NCBI RefSeq assembly: GCF_000311845.1
Contig: NZ_HE978575.1
Span: 437,755-501,754, forward strand
From: Enorma massiliensis phI
GTDB taxonomy: Bacteria > Actinomycetota > Coriobacteriia > Coriobacteriales > Coriobacteriaceae
Length of the DNA: 64,000 nt
Reading direction: 5' to 3'
Part shown: in pieces, positions 34,482 to 43,438 of the stretch
Layout: every line of letters starts with the position of its first letter
How positions within the stretch are numbered: the first letter of the stretch is position 1
Notes under the pieces: generated by a model
What the model saw: only the letters and a program-made list of their open reading frames with translations
Database searches by the model: none
What the model was told of the DNA's origin: nothing
Translations under genes and position numbers: made by a program

Positions 34482-36338
34482 GTGAATAACAACCAACAGG
34501 CGCGGGCTGCGCAGCCCGCCCGGGCCTCTCAGGCCAAAACGATCGCTTCGGCGGCGAATGCGCGGCCTGCGGGCAACTCGGGCGCTGCCTCCGTTGTCGC
34601 TCCGGGAGCCGCAGAGAGCCCCGCGACCGCGGCGTCGGCCCCCGCAGGGGCCACCGCGACCGCAGCAGCCCCCGCGACCGCAGTAGCAGCCCCCGCGGCA
34701 GCCCCTGCGACCGCAACGGCTCGCTTCTTGATCTTGCCCATCATCGTCCTCATCCTCGCGCAGATGGGTGCGACCGGCGATAACGGGGCGCTCTCGCTGG
34801 CGACGGCGTCGCTCACGAGCGAGCTCGGCGCCACCACGGCCCAGATTCAGCTCGCCAACATGATCTATCCGCTCGTAGGCGGTGCATTCATGATCGCGGG
34901 CGGTCTTGCCGGCACCATGGTCGGCTGGAAGAAGACCTTCCGCGGCGGCATCCTACTTTGCGCCCTCGGCGAGGTCGTGCTTGCCCTAGCACCCAGCATG
35001 GCCGTCTTCATCTGGGGCGGCCGCGTGCTGGTGGGCCTTGGCGCGAGCTTCATGATTCCTTCGGTGCTGGGGCTCATCCCGCTTATCTACCAGGGTCACG
35101 ATCGCGTGATCGCGTTCGGTGCCATCGGTGCGGCTTCGGGACTTTCTGCGCTGCTCCCCCTTGCGCTCGGCGTGGTCATGCAGGTGGCTGGCATGCACGT
35201 TACCTTCCTCGCTCTCGCGGGCTACTTCGCGATCGTGTTCGCCGCGTCGTTCACCCTTCCTGCCATCGAGCAGCCGCGCGAGCGGGCGGGCTTCGACGGT
35301 GTGGGCGTCGCTCTGGCTGCGTCGGGCCTGTTCCTCTTGCTCATTGGCCTCTCGAGCATCTCGTCGTGGGGCCTCGTAATGCCTCTCTCCACTGCGCCCT
35401 TCACCATCCTGGGCATCTCGCCCGCGCTTCCCATGGCTGCGGCGGGTATCGTGGTTCTCGGCATCCTCGTTGCCTATGAGCGCCGCGTCGAGGCGCGGGG
35501 CGGCATCGCGGTGCTGCCGAGTGCGTTCCTCACGACTCCCCAGGTGCGCGCCGGCCTTGTGGCCTGCGCCCTCACCTTCTTCTTTATGGGAGCGCAATCT
35601 ATTCTCATGGCGCCCTATCTGCAGCTTGTGGCCGGTTGGTCGCCCGTGGCAGTGGGGACCATCTCGATCGTCACCGGCGTTCCCACCTTCGCACTGGCGC
35701 TTGGCATCCCCAAGTTCATGCCGCAGGCTAGCCCGCGCCGCGTAATCCAAACCGGTTACGTGGCAATGGCTGCTGCACTCGGCATCATGGCGTTCTCTGT
35801 GACCGAGAACGGCGCAAGTGCGCCCCTCGTGTACCTGGGTGCCTTCATGGCGGGCGTGGGCGCGGGTACGGTCTCTGCCCACGCGAGCAACGTGGTGGCG
35901 ATGGCGCTTCCCGAGCGCGAGGCTTCGCAGTCGGGCGGCATCCAGAGCACGATGCGCAACGTGGGCCAGGCCCTCGGTGTGGCGTTGCTGGGCGCGGTGC
36001 TAATCTTCGGGATCACCGGTACGGTTCGAAGCCGTGCTGCGGCGGATGCCTCCATCTCGCCTCGAGTGTCGAGCGCCTTATCGGGTGTGAGCATCGACCT
36101 GGTCAGCAACCGGACCTTCGAGGACGAGATCGCGGGAATCCCCATGACCGACGGCGAGCGCAAGGAGCTTGTGTCGATCGAGGCCACGGCGCGCCTCGAT
36201 GCGGTACGCATGGCATATGCCGTCGGCGGGGCTGTGGTGCTGGCAGGTCTCATCACCACGCCGGCAATCCGGGACGGCGAGCGAAGGGATCCAGCGGGAA
36301 GCGCCGGGTCCACTAAGGCGAAGGGCGGTCGCTCCTGA
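34482..36338 (+). CDS. MFS multidrug-efflux-type transporter (DHA2/14-TM class)
   Basis: A 618-residue permease. The first 83 residues are a cytoplasmic Ala/Pro/Thr-rich low-complexity tail, unusual for the family. TM1 begins RFLILPIIVLILAQMG, and the TM2-TM3 loop holds GTMVGWKKTFRGG, the MFS motif A equivalent. Further membrane segments continue to AYAVGGAVVLAGL. It resembles EmrB/QacA-type exporters; the substrate is unknown. The start is GTG with AAGG upstream. Confidence 0.88.
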   Translation: MNNNQQARAAQPARASQAKTIASAANARPAGNSGAASVVAPGAAESPATAASAPAGATATAAAPATAVAAPAAAPATATARFLILPIIVLILAQMGATGDNGALSLATASLTSELGATTAQIQLANMIYPLVGGAFMIAGGLAGTMVGWKKTFRGGILLCALGEVVLALAPSMAVFIWGGRVLVGLGASFMIPSVLGLIPLIYQGHDRVIAFGAIGAASGLSALLPLALGVVMQVAGMHVTFLALAGYFAIVFAASFTLPAIEQPRERAGFDGVGVALAASGLFLLLIGLSSISSWGLVMPLSTAPFTILGISPALPMAAAGIVVLGILVAYERRVEARGGIAVLPSAFLTTPQVRAGLVACALTFFFMGAQSILMAPYLQLVAGWSPVAVGTISIVTGVPTFALALGIPKFMPQASPRRVIQTGYVAMAAALGIMAFSVTENGASAPLVYLGAFMAGVGAGTVSAHASNVVAMALPEREASQSGGIQSTMRNVGQALGVALLGAVLIFGITGTVRSRAAADASISPRVSSALSGVSIDLVSNRTFEDEIAGIPMTDGERKELVSIEATARLDAVRMAYAVGGAVVLAGLITTPAIRDGERRDPAGSAGSTKAKGGRS

Positions 36339-36387
36339 CGGGAGATAGCCTGTGCTTTTGAGATGCTCGCCGTTTGACATCACGAGA

Positions 36388-36411
36388 AGCGCCTCGCTTG
36401 GGGCGCTTTTT
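36388..36411 (+). terminator. Rho-independent terminator after the first MFS gene
   Basis: AGCGCC, an 8-base loop and GGCGCT, followed directly by TTTT. Confidence 0.85.
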
Positions 36412-36537
36412 CATGGCGGGCGTACGATCCTCCGGCAAGGATATGCCTCCTGCGCTCCTCGGTTGCGTCTGCTATGCTGTTCCGCGCATATGCGCTGTTT
36501 GCGCCTGCGGGTTCAGTGGGCGAGGGGAGGGGCCACC

Positions 36538-37536
36538 ATGCCGCGAACATCCGATGCGCCGGAAGCCGCGCCTCATGCGGTAGACGGAGCGGCGCCGGGC
36601 ACAATACCCGGGCCGGACGGCTCTTGGAAGCTAAAGCTCGCCTGCGTGTGGGGCGGAGAGCTCGTTTCGGTGCTCACCAGCTCCATCTTGCAGATGGGGT
36701 TCATCTGGCACATCACGCTCACCACGAATTCTGCGAGCATGCTGTCGCTGGCATCGCTCATGGGCTTCCTACCGCTCGCGCTGCTGGGATCTGTCGCGGG
36801 TGCGATCGTCGACCGCCTTCCGCTTAAGCGCGTGCTTATCGGGGCCGATCTCTTCATCGCTGCGGTGAGCGCGCTCGTGGCGCTTGCGTCGATGTCCGGC
36901 TCCTTGCCGGTGTGGATGGTAATCGTTGCCCTGTTCTTCAGGGCCATCGGAAGCGCGTTTCACACTCCCGCCTTCCAGGCGTTGACCCCGCTTGTGGCTC
37001 CGCCTGAGCACCTTACCCGTCTTGCGGGCGTAACGCAGCTTGTGCAATCGGGCGGGTACATCTTGGGAACGGCCGCGGCTGCGGCGATGTACCCGGTGTG
37101 GGGACTTACCGCGATGGTCGCGCTTGACGTTGCCGGTGCGCTGTTCGCGAGCGTGGCCGTTCTCGCCGCGCGGTTAAGCGGGCCGCCCGCGGTTCCTGTG
37201 GTTCGCGAGGGCCTTGCGACGCAGGTGCGCCAACTCGCTCGTGAGACCGCTGAGGGCTACCGCGTGCTCCGCAGGTATCGAGGGCTTTTCGCCCTGCTGT
37301 GGTGCGGGTTTGCCTTCACGCTCGTGTTCTCGCCCATATCGGCGCTCTTTCCCATTATGACGCTCGGCCACTTTGCGGGCACGACGGCCGATGCCGCCCT
37401 CGCAGAGGTGGTGTTCTCGGTGGGCATGATCGCGGGCAGCATGCTCTTTCACTCCTTAAATACAAATAGGCCTGCGTTTTGTGTAACGCAGGCCTACTAC
37501 ACAATATCTATGCCCCGGCGGGCTAATAACATTTGA
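36538..37536 (+). pseudogene. MFS transporter, 3' end lost at a foreign-DNA junction
   Basis: ATG 36538, after GGGGAGGGG, opens an MFS protein of the macrolide-efflux-like type: GGELVSVLTSSILQMGFIWH, SVAGAIVDRLPLKRVL (motif A region) and AFHTPAFQALTPLV. Sequence typical of the family runs to about residue 304 (GMIAGSMLF, near 37450). The frame then reads about 29 residues of A+T-rich foreign sequence to a stop at 37534. Four or more membrane segments are missing, so it is probably non-functional. Confidence 0.85.
37468..37495. terminator. Strong hairpin at the left end of the A+T-rich insertion
   Basis: AGGCCTGCGTT and AACGCAGGCCT form a perfect 11-base stem with a 6-base loop. T runs are short on both sides, so it could be a terminator or an end structure of the element. 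Confidence 0.55.
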
Positions 37537-37540
37537 TTAC

Positions 37541-38031
37541 TTATTTATGCTGTCTAACTAACTCAATCGCCTCTTTTCCAGATATATGTTCAGGGGTCAT
37601 TTCCAACATACATAACGGATTCCATTCACGTTCAATCGCTTTGTTACGATTTTCTTCTGTATCATCAGGCGCATATTTAACTGCTAATTTTTAATGGCTT
37701 CTCTTTTTCCTTCTTCATCGTGAAGAATGCGAATCGTTCCAAAAACAATGACACTTCTAAAATAAGTTGTGTATTCATCCGGTACTATTTGGTCTTTGTC
37801 AATTACGCAAAAAGAGGCTTTCGGATTTTTGACAATAGAGTCTAATTTGTGTCCGGCTTTGGCACTATGAAAATAAATTTTATGTCCATCGTATACATAG
37901 CTGAGCGGAACCGCATAGGGATAATCATCATCACCTGATACAGCTAAAACTCCAGATGTTCCCTGATACAATACTTTTTGAGTATCTTCTTTTGAAAGAA
38001 GTTGCCTTTTTCGGCGCATTTCTCTAAACAT
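37541..38031 (-). pseudogene. Pyridoxamine 5'-phosphate oxidase-like (NimA-type) protein, frameshifted
   Basis: From ATG 38031 the frame gives MFREMRRKRQLLSKEDTQKV, the flavin split-barrel core (GVLAVSGDDDYPYAVPLSYV) and KASFCVID, then stops at 37684. One base more in the A run near 37690 restores a frame reading KKLAVKYAPDD and ENRNKAIEREWNPLCMLEM to a stop at 37541. That is the normal end of this roughly 160-residue family. A single-base deletion has therefore broken it, unless it is a sequencing error in a homopolymer. Confidence 0.8.
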
Positions 38032-38247
38032 AACAAATCCTCCCTGTGTATTTACTCTGACAAAACAGAGTTGCCTATAATTTTAACAAGTCCTGCTTCC
38101 GAACAGGGTAAGCGCATAGATAAAAAATAAGTGTTAACCTCGTATCTCCATAGGCCTATCGATACGAAATCAACACTAAATGCTTCCCCGGCAGCAAGCA
38201 AAACATTGTATGATTTTCGCTTAGTATAACATCCTATCCCCCAAAAG

Positions 38248-38466
38248 TCAATCATGTTTCGGTTCGTCTTGCTCCAATTCAATCACATCCAAAATATCAC
38301 AATTCAGGGCTTCGCAGATACGAGCCAGCGTTTCCATGCTGATATTTTTGCCTTTACCCATATTGGCTATCATATTTGTTGTAAGACCGGCGGCAATTCG
38401 CAAGTCCTCTTTCCTCATATTGCGCTCAACCAGCGTATGTCATAGGGGTTTATAGCTTATGTACAT
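38248..38466 (-). pseudogene. Small XRE regulator (YozG-like) with an internal TGA
   Basis: From ATG 38466 the frame reads MYISYKPL, then TGA (38440-38442) where relatives have Trp, then HTLVERNMRKEDLRIAAGLT, NMGKGKNISMETLARICEAL and DVIELEQDEPKHD. The full frame is 73 codons, normal for this family of mobile-element-linked regulators. Restart at the ATG at codon 17 would remove the first helix of the fold. Confidence 0.75.
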
Positions 38467-38813
38467 TTATCCCGGTTCCAGGGTTCCTGCTCCCAATATA
38501 TCAAAATTCTTGCTATCCCACGAACATTTCTTACCACAATCGCCGGTTCCGTCTGAATTGTGCTTTCCTTCCTTCTCTTGATGACATCTACTTAGCCATA
38601 AGCGGTTTCATGCTCTGGTTTTTTACTGAAGGCGCATATTTCCACGTATACAGCAAGTGGCGATACTCCTATTAAGGAATACGCCGCTTTACTGTATCGT
38701 CCATAAAACTCGTCACATCAAGGCACTTTCAAAAATGGTGTAGTAGTGGTGTAGTAAGCGCCTTTCTGTTTCGTAAAACCATTGATTTTACTGGCTTTTC
38801 CGGGACTTTTCAG
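38467..38813. other. Unassigned A+T-rich sequence at the right end of the insertion
   Basis: I see no complete gene. Short open frames on the minus strand (for example one ending WKYAPSVKNQSMKPLMAK) may be decayed coding remains. A near-duplicate GGTGTAGTA pair lies at about 38738-38757. Confidence 0.4.
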
Positions 38814-38861
38814 GATGTTGCCGTGGCAGACGAACAGAATGCGGGTTGCTTGCTCGCTCAT
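38718..38861 (-). pseudogene. Low-molecular-weight protein tyrosine phosphatase, 5' stub fused to element sequence
   Basis: ATG 38861 starts MSEQATRILFVCHGNI, the N-terminus of the phosphatase including Cys12 of its C-x5-R loop. The native sequence ends exactly before the rest of the loop, at 38814. The frame continues through foreign sequence (LKSPGKASKINGFTKQKG...) to a stop at 38718. The remaining phosphatase is absent from the window, so catalytic function is lost. Confidence 0.75.
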
Positions 38862-39021
38862 AGGGCTCCTTGGTCGTGCAGCTTCGCGCTTGGAAACATT
38901 TTCGTGCCTCCCGCGAGGACGCCTCGAAGTATACGATAATGGTTCGCGCATGGGGCGAGGCGCCCTATCGTCTTCTGTGTTCAGAGCTCTACAGAGCAGG
39001 CCAATGGATAGGGAGTACGTA

Positions 39022-39678
39022 ATGGTCAAGGGCGTCATCTTCGACATGGACGGGCTCATGTTCGACACCGAGCCCGTATGGGGAGAAAACCTAAAGCCGG
39101 CGACCGATGCTTTGGGCCTCGCCTATAAGCCCGGACTCTCGGACGCGGTGCGCGGTACCGCGGGAGGTGAGTTCGCGAAGGTTGTTCACGCGTGGTACGA
39201 CGAGAGCGTCGACGCGGATGAGCTCTGGGATGTTTGGCATGCGATCGTGGAGGAGCACCTGCGCGCCGGGGTGGAGAAGAAGCCCGGCCTCGATGAGCTC
39301 CTCGCGTATCTGGGAGAGCAGGGCATACCCGCGGCGGTGGCGTCTTCTTCGCCGGCGAGCCAGATCGCGCAGAACCTTGAGAACGCGGGCGTTTCTGCGT
39401 GCTTTTCTGCCACGGTGTCCGGGCTTGAGGTTGAGCACGCCAAGCCGGAGCCCGACGTGTTCCTTCGCGCGGCAGAACTCTTAGGGTGCGATGCGCACGA
39501 GGCGCTCGTGCTCGAGGATTCTTTCAACGGCGTGCGCGCCGGCGCCGCAGGCGGCTTCATCACCATCATGGTGCCCGACTTGGTGCAGCCGGATGACGAG
39601 ATGCGCGCCCTGGCGACGCGCATCTGCCGGGACCTCTTCGAGGTGCGCGATCTGTTGCATGCAGGTGCTATCGGCTAA
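39022..39678 (+). CDS. HAD-superfamily hydrolase (beta-phosphoglucomutase-like)
   Basis: A 218-residue phosphatase or mutase of HAD subfamily I. Motif I is VIFDMDGLMFDTEP, motif II VASSSPA, motif III KPEPDVF and motif IV LEDSFNGVRAG. The helical cap lies between about 17 and 85. The substrate is probably a sugar phosphate. ATG 39022 has AGGGAG 6 bases upstream; an in-frame ATG at 39004 lies before that site. Confidence 0.92.
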   Translation: MVKGVIFDMDGLMFDTEPVWGENLKPATDALGLAYKPGLSDAVRGTAGGEFAKVVHAWYDESVDADELWDVWHAIVEEHLRAGVEKKPGLDELLAYLGEQGIPAAVASSSPASQIAQNLENAGVSACFSATVSGLEVEHAKPEPDVFLRAAELLGCDAHEALVLEDSFNGVRAGAAGGFITIMVPDLVQPDDEMRALATRICRDLFEVRDLLHAGAIG

Positions 39679-39718
39679 GAAACGCCGGAGTCCTTTTCGA
39701 GAGGTATCCATCTAGCGA

Positions 39719-39756
39719 GAAGCCGGGCCAGACTCCTTCGAGCCTGGCCCGGCTTC
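39719..39756. terminator. Bidirectional terminator between HAD and DAHP synthase genes
   Basis: GAAGCCGGGCCAG (39719-39731) pairs perfectly with CTGGCCCGGCTTC (39744-39756) around a 12-base loop between convergent genes. Confidence 0.75.
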
Positions 39757-39819
39757 GTGCGGGCACGCCGGGAGCCACGCCAGGCGACCGGGACCCGTCA
39801 TTCGCCCAGCTGGTTCCGG

Positions 39820-40848
39820 CTACACGCGCTCTGCGAGATCGAGTACCAGGCGCTCCGTTTTCTCCCAGCCGAGGCATGGGTCGGTGATGGACTTGCCGTA
39901 CACGCCGCCGTCGATGGGCTGGTTGCCGTCTTCCAGGTAACTTTCCACCATGAAGCCCTTGATGAGATGACGGATCTGCTCCGAGCGGCGCATGGAATCT
40001 GCAACCTCGTGGCTGATGCGGATCTGCTCGAAGGGGCGCTTGCCCGAATTGTCGTGGTTGCAGTCCACGATAACCGCAGGGTTGACGAAATCTGCCTCGG
40101 TGTACTTTTCTGCCAGGCGCTCCAGGTATTCATAATGGTAGTTGGGGTAGTTGAGCCCGTCCTCGCCGATATAGCCACGCAGCACGGCGTGCGCGAGCGG
40201 GTTGCCCGTGGTCTCGACCTCCCAGTTGCGGAAGATGAAGGTCTGCGGCTGCTGCGCCGCGTAGATGGAGTTGAGCATGACGCTCGTGGATCCTCCGGTG
40301 GGGTTCTTCATGCCGACGGGCATGGGAACGCCCGAAGCCACGAGGCGGTGCTCCTGGTTCTCTACCGAGCGCGCGCCCACGGCGATGTAGCCAAGCACAT
40401 CGATGAGGTACTGGTAGTTGGTGGGGTAGAGCATCTCGTCGGCGGTGAACATGCCAGTTTCCTCCGCAACGCGCAGGTGCATGCGGCGGATGGCCTTGAC
40501 GCCGCCCAAGAGGTCGCTCGGGCCCTCGGGGTCGGGGTTGTGCAGGAGCCCCTTGTAGCCCGTGCCCTTGGTGCGCGGCTTGTTGGTGTAGACGCGCGGT
40601 ACGATGAAGAGGCGCTCGCTCACGCGCTCGGCAAGCTTCGCCAGGCGGCCGGCGTATTCGAGCACGGAGTCCTCGCGGTCGGCGGAGCACGGGCCGATGA
40701 TGACGAGCTTGCGGTCGTCCTTGCCCGTGAGAATGTCGGCCACCTGCGCGTCGAACGCCGGCTTCTTCGCCGCGGTCTCGGCAGAAAGCGGCATCTCCTC
40801 GCGGATCTCCTTGGGGATGGGCAGCAGGCGCTTGAACTTCATGGACAT
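39820..40848 (-). CDS. 3-deoxy-7-phosphoheptulonate (DAHP) synthase, class I
   Basis: This enzyme joins phosphoenolpyruvate and erythrose 4-phosphate in the first step of aromatic amino-acid synthesis. The 342-residue protein has the AroG/F/H-type TIM barrel: VIIGPCSADRED, RVYTNKPRTKGTGYKGL, GARSVENQEHR, VGMKNPTGGS and DCNHDNSGKRP (metal and phosphate ligands). The isozyme and feedback type cannot be assigned by eye. It is a single gene with a good terminator and AGGGG near the start. Confidence 0.96.
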   Translation of the reverse strand: MSMKFKRLLPIPKEIREEMPLSAETAAKKPAFDAQVADILTGKDDRKLVIIGPCSADREDSVLEYAGRLAKLAERVSERLFIVPRVYTNKPRTKGTGYKGLLHNPDPEGPSDLLGGVKAIRRMHLRVAEETGMFTADEMLYPTNYQYLIDVLGYIAVGARSVENQEHRLVASGVPMPVGMKNPTGGSTSVMLNSIYAAQQPQTFIFRNWEVETTGNPLAHAVLRGYIGEDGLNYPNYHYEYLERLAEKYTEADFVNPAVIVDCNHDNSGKRPFEQIRISHEVADSMRRSEQIRHLIKGFMVESYLEDGNQPIDGGVYGKSITDPCLGWEKTERLVLDLAERV

Positions 40849-41253
40849 ATCGACCCCTAACCTTGCATGGGCGGGCGCGCCGTTGCGGTGATCGCTGGCG
40901 CGATGGCCCGCCCGTTGATATTCAGGTGGGGTCTATTATGAGGCCGCGCCGCAGGAAACGCGCGCGAAACGCCGCCGTAACGCAGTTGTTACCGTGATCG
41001 GGACGGCGAGGGAGCTAGGTTTAGAAGTGTTTTCAACTTTTGGGCACTTAAACGGAGATCTGCTGAGTAGCGACATATTGGCCAAGCCTCTGACCTGCGA
41101 TTATGGTAACGAGGGATCGCTTTATACTTGGACATTCAGGAATCAAGTGCCCAAAAGTTGCAAAAGCGAGCCCCGCGCCTTGGCCGAAGCCGTGACGCGG
41201 GGCGGATTGCGCATGCGGCGCGCTCATTTCGGATATGGCGGGGCGGTTTTTTC
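40849..41253. other. 405-base gap with a MITE-like element
   Basis: No gene is seen between two minus-strand genes. The DAHP synthase promoter must lie in the first part, and a palindrome-bounded element occupies 41034-41160. Confidence 0.6.
41034..41160. mobile_element. MITE-like element, divergent copy (127 bp)
   Basis: Perfect 16-base terminal repeats, CAACTTTTGGGCACTT (41034-41049) and its complement (41145-41160), bound a non-coding interior. Outside them TTTT and AAAA extend the pairing with one extra base. The ACTTTTGGG core is shared with copies 1 and 2. Confidence 0.65.
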
Positions 41254-41529
41254 TCACTCCGCAAGCAGATGCGCGTACTCCGCGTGCTTCTCGAACCACC
41301 GAACGGCGTACGAGCATGAGGGGTGGGCGCGCCGCCCGCTCTTCTCGAGCTCGGCTGCTGCACGGGAGAGCAGCTCGCCCGCGATGCCCTGCCCGCGCAG
41401 CGATCCGTCTACAAAGGTGTGGTTGATGTCCACGATGCCATCGCCGCAGCTTGGAAAGGTAACCTCGCCGAGTACGGTGCCATCATCTGCGAGGTACTGA
41501 ACGTCGTTCTCATGGGTGGCGTAAGGCAT
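41254..41529 (-). CDS. Small GNAT-type N-acetyltransferase (YjdJ-like)
   Basis: A 91-residue single-domain acyl-CoA N-acyltransferase. It contains VTFPSCGDGIVDINHTFVD, the acetyl-CoA-binding loop LRGQGIAGELL and the C-terminal PSCSYAVRWFEKH block of the short YjdJ/GTLF-type family. The substrate is unknown. GAGGAGG precedes the ATG. It is followed 67 bases upstream by a nitroreductase gene in the same direction. Confidence 0.9.
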   Translation of the reverse strand: MPYATHENDVQYLADDGTVLGEVTFPSCGDGIVDINHTFVDGSLRGQGIAGELLSRAAAELEKSGRRAHPSCSYAVRWFEKHAEYAHLLAE

Positions 41530-41596
41530 GGAGCCTCCTCAGATAGTTTGCAGCGCGCCCTGCGGATTCGGTCGCGCGGGCTCGTTAAATGTGCAG

Positions 41597-42118
41597 CTAG
41601 TCGATATGGTAAGCGTAGTCTGTCTTGCGCGGGGCGGCTTCCGGCGCGGGCTCGGCGGCATGGCCTACGATGCAGTTGCCGATGCCCTCGTATGCGTCGG
41701 CATCGATGCCCAGGCCCTCCAAGATGGCGCGGCCCTCGGGTGCTTCGAACTCTTCCTTCGCGAGATGGATCCAGCAGCTGCCAAGGCCCAGCTCATGGGC
41801 AGCGTTCAGCATGTTTCCCATCACCAGGCTGCCGTCGTACACGTGCGTGCCCACATCCTTGCGTGCGAGCACCACGAGCACGGCGGGCGCCCCGTAGAAC
41901 GGGTCGTCTTCACTGTCCATGACGCGCGCGTTGATGCGCGAAAGCCGGTCGCGCACCTCTTTGTTCGTGATGGCGACGATGATGGGGGATTGGCGCCCCA
42001 TGCCGGTGGGGGCGTAGGTTCCCGCCTCGATGATCTGGTCGAGGAGCTCCGGTGCGACGGGCTCGCTGGTGTAGGCCCGGCAGCTCCGCCGCGTTTTGAG
42101 TGCTTCAAGCGTGTTCAT
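41597..42118 (-). CDS. Nitroreductase-family FMN oxidoreductase
   Basis: A 173-residue flavoenzyme. The FMN-binding start is LEALKTRRSCRAYTSEP, then AGTYAPTGMGRQSP and a GNMLNAAHELGLGSCWI block. It probably reduces nitro compounds, quinones or related substrates with NAD(P)H. The C-terminal tail is Pro/Ala-rich and short for the family. AAGGAGG lies before the ATG. Confidence 0.93.
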   Translation of the reverse strand: MNTLEALKTRRSCRAYTSEPVAPELLDQIIEAGTYAPTGMGRQSPIIVAITNKEVRDRLSRINARVMDSEDDPFYGAPAVLVVLARKDVGTHVYDGSLVMGNMLNAAHELGLGSCWIHLAKEEFEAPEGRAILEGLGIDADAYEGIGNCIVGHAAEPAPEAAPRKTDYAYHID

Positions 42119-42167
42119 GGTGCCTCCTTGCTCGTGGGATGTCCCCCTAGTTGTACCCGAAGGAGCC

Positions 42168-42259
42168 GGCGGGCAATCGGCGCGAGCCGGGGCTTAGCGA
42201 GCAGACGGCGGGAATCGGTGCGAGCCGGGTCTTGGCGAGCAGCCAGCGGGAATCGGCGC
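42168..42259. repeat. 39-bp tandem repeat, 2.4 units
   Basis: Units at 42168-42206 and 42207-42244 share GGCGGG(C)AATCGG, GCGAGCCGGG and GCGAGCAG; a partial third follows to 42259. It is non-coding and lies between the dlt-like operon and the nitroreductase promoter. Confidence 0.7.
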
Positions 42260-42279
42260 CCGTGGGGTACAGGCCGGCG

Positions 42280-43266
42280 CTACGATGCCGCGCCCTCGTT
42301 CACGACGCGTTCGTAGCGCGCGTAGGCCTCGTCCCAGGAGCGGTAGGCGCTCTCGCCGGAATGGTCGGGCAGCTGGTAGCTGTTCCGCAATATCTCGACG
42401 AGCTTCGCGGTTGCCTTCTGCGCGCCCTGGAGGTTCAGGTGATCGCCCCCGTCGAAGGTATCGGTCGACCAGTCGATCTGAGCGCGGTTCTTGCCCGTGT
42501 TGAGATCGATGTAATCGACGTCGAGCTCGCCTGCAAGCTGCTGCACGCAGTTGTGGCGCTTCATATTCCAGTTCACGGTGCTCGGCGTGCTCACGAGCAC
42601 GAGCTTGATGTCGTGGCTACGGCAGACGTCTGCGATTTGCTCCAGGTACCAGCGGTTGAGCGACCGAATGGACTCGCTGTCCATCGTGGGCGTCATGTAG
42701 GACGAGTCGTCGGCAGCGCTAACGCCCGTCTTGAGGCGATAGCCTTTGAAGTCGTCGGTGCCGATGGAGAAGGGGGCAGCCGTGAGGTCGTCGGGCCGTA
42801 GCGTCTTCCACCGGTTGTGGTATTCAAGCACGGGGAGGGCGTCGTTTGCGGTCTGGCGCGCCACCGTGCCCGGCGTGACCGCGCGGAACAGGCAGTTGGT
42901 CTCGAGGACCACGATCTTGGGGCGCTGGCAGCCGAGGACGCGGTTGAGCATGGAGAGGGTGAGCGGCAGGCGCTGGGCACCCGTGGCGCTGATGTACGAG
43001 GCGATGCCGTGGTCGCGCCAGAGCTCGAGGGGCGTGATGGCGCAGTAGGTTTCGGAATCGCCAAGAAATAGCAGGTCGACGGAGTTTTCCGGCTCGGCGA
43101 AGATGCCGTGGGCGGCTTCGTAGTTATTGGGGCCGTGCGCATCTTGGTTGTGTTTGGGCAGCACGATGCGCGATATGCCGGCGAGCGCTATGACGAGCGC
43201 GGCGGCGGTGACGGCGAGGCGCAGGGCGATGTGCCTGAGCTCGGGCGAAGGTTTGCTGAGTGGCAT
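42280..43266 (-). CDS. DltD-like SGNH-fold envelope protein (second of two paralogues)
   Basis: A 328-residue protein with one N-terminal membrane segment (about 11-34) and an extracytoplasmic SGNH hydrolase-like domain. The GDS block is LLFLGDSETYCAITP near 65-79, and the catalytic D-x-x-H is in DGGDHLNLQGAQK. By analogy with DltD it would act with the MBOAT protein in transferring an acyl group outside the membrane. It is last in the operon; its closest relative is the preceding gene. AAAGGA precedes the ATG. Confidence 0.85.
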   Translation of the reverse strand: MPLSKPSPELRHIALRLAVTAAALVIALAGISRIVLPKHNQDAHGPNNYEAAHGIFAEPENSVDLLFLGDSETYCAITPLELWRDHGIASYISATGAQRLPLTLSMLNRVLGCQRPKIVVLETNCLFRAVTPGTVARQTANDALPVLEYHNRWKTLRPDDLTAAPFSIGTDDFKGYRLKTGVSAADDSSYMTPTMDSESIRSLNRWYLEQIADVCRSHDIKLVLVSTPSTVNWNMKRHNCVQQLAGELDVDYIDLNTGKNRAQIDWSTDTFDGGDHLNLQGAQKATAKLVEILRNSYQLPDHSGESAYRSWDEAYARYERVVNEGAAS

Positions 43267-43438
43267 GGGTTCCTTTCGGTATGGATAGGGCGGGGCTTGG
43301 GAACGCGATAAGGCGGGTGAGGCGCCACGGCAGGCAGCGCGCTAGGAGGGGGCAGCGCGCTAGGAGGCGGCAGGGCGCCGAGGAGCGCGGGCGCCGAGAG
43401 CGGGCGAGGGTGCCTACGCGTGCCGGCTCCGCGCGGCA

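Larger units (their letters stand above)
37450..38813. mobile_element. A+T-rich insertion remnant (about 1.36 kb)
   Basis: Base composition drops sharply at about 37450 inside the MFS gene and returns at about 38813 inside a phosphatase gene. Between lie a frameshifted PNPOx-like gene, an interrupted XRE regulator and unassigned sequence, all with Firmicute-like composition. No integrase or transposase remains. Because the two ends interrupt different genes, flanking DNA must have been deleted after insertion. Confidence 0.75.
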
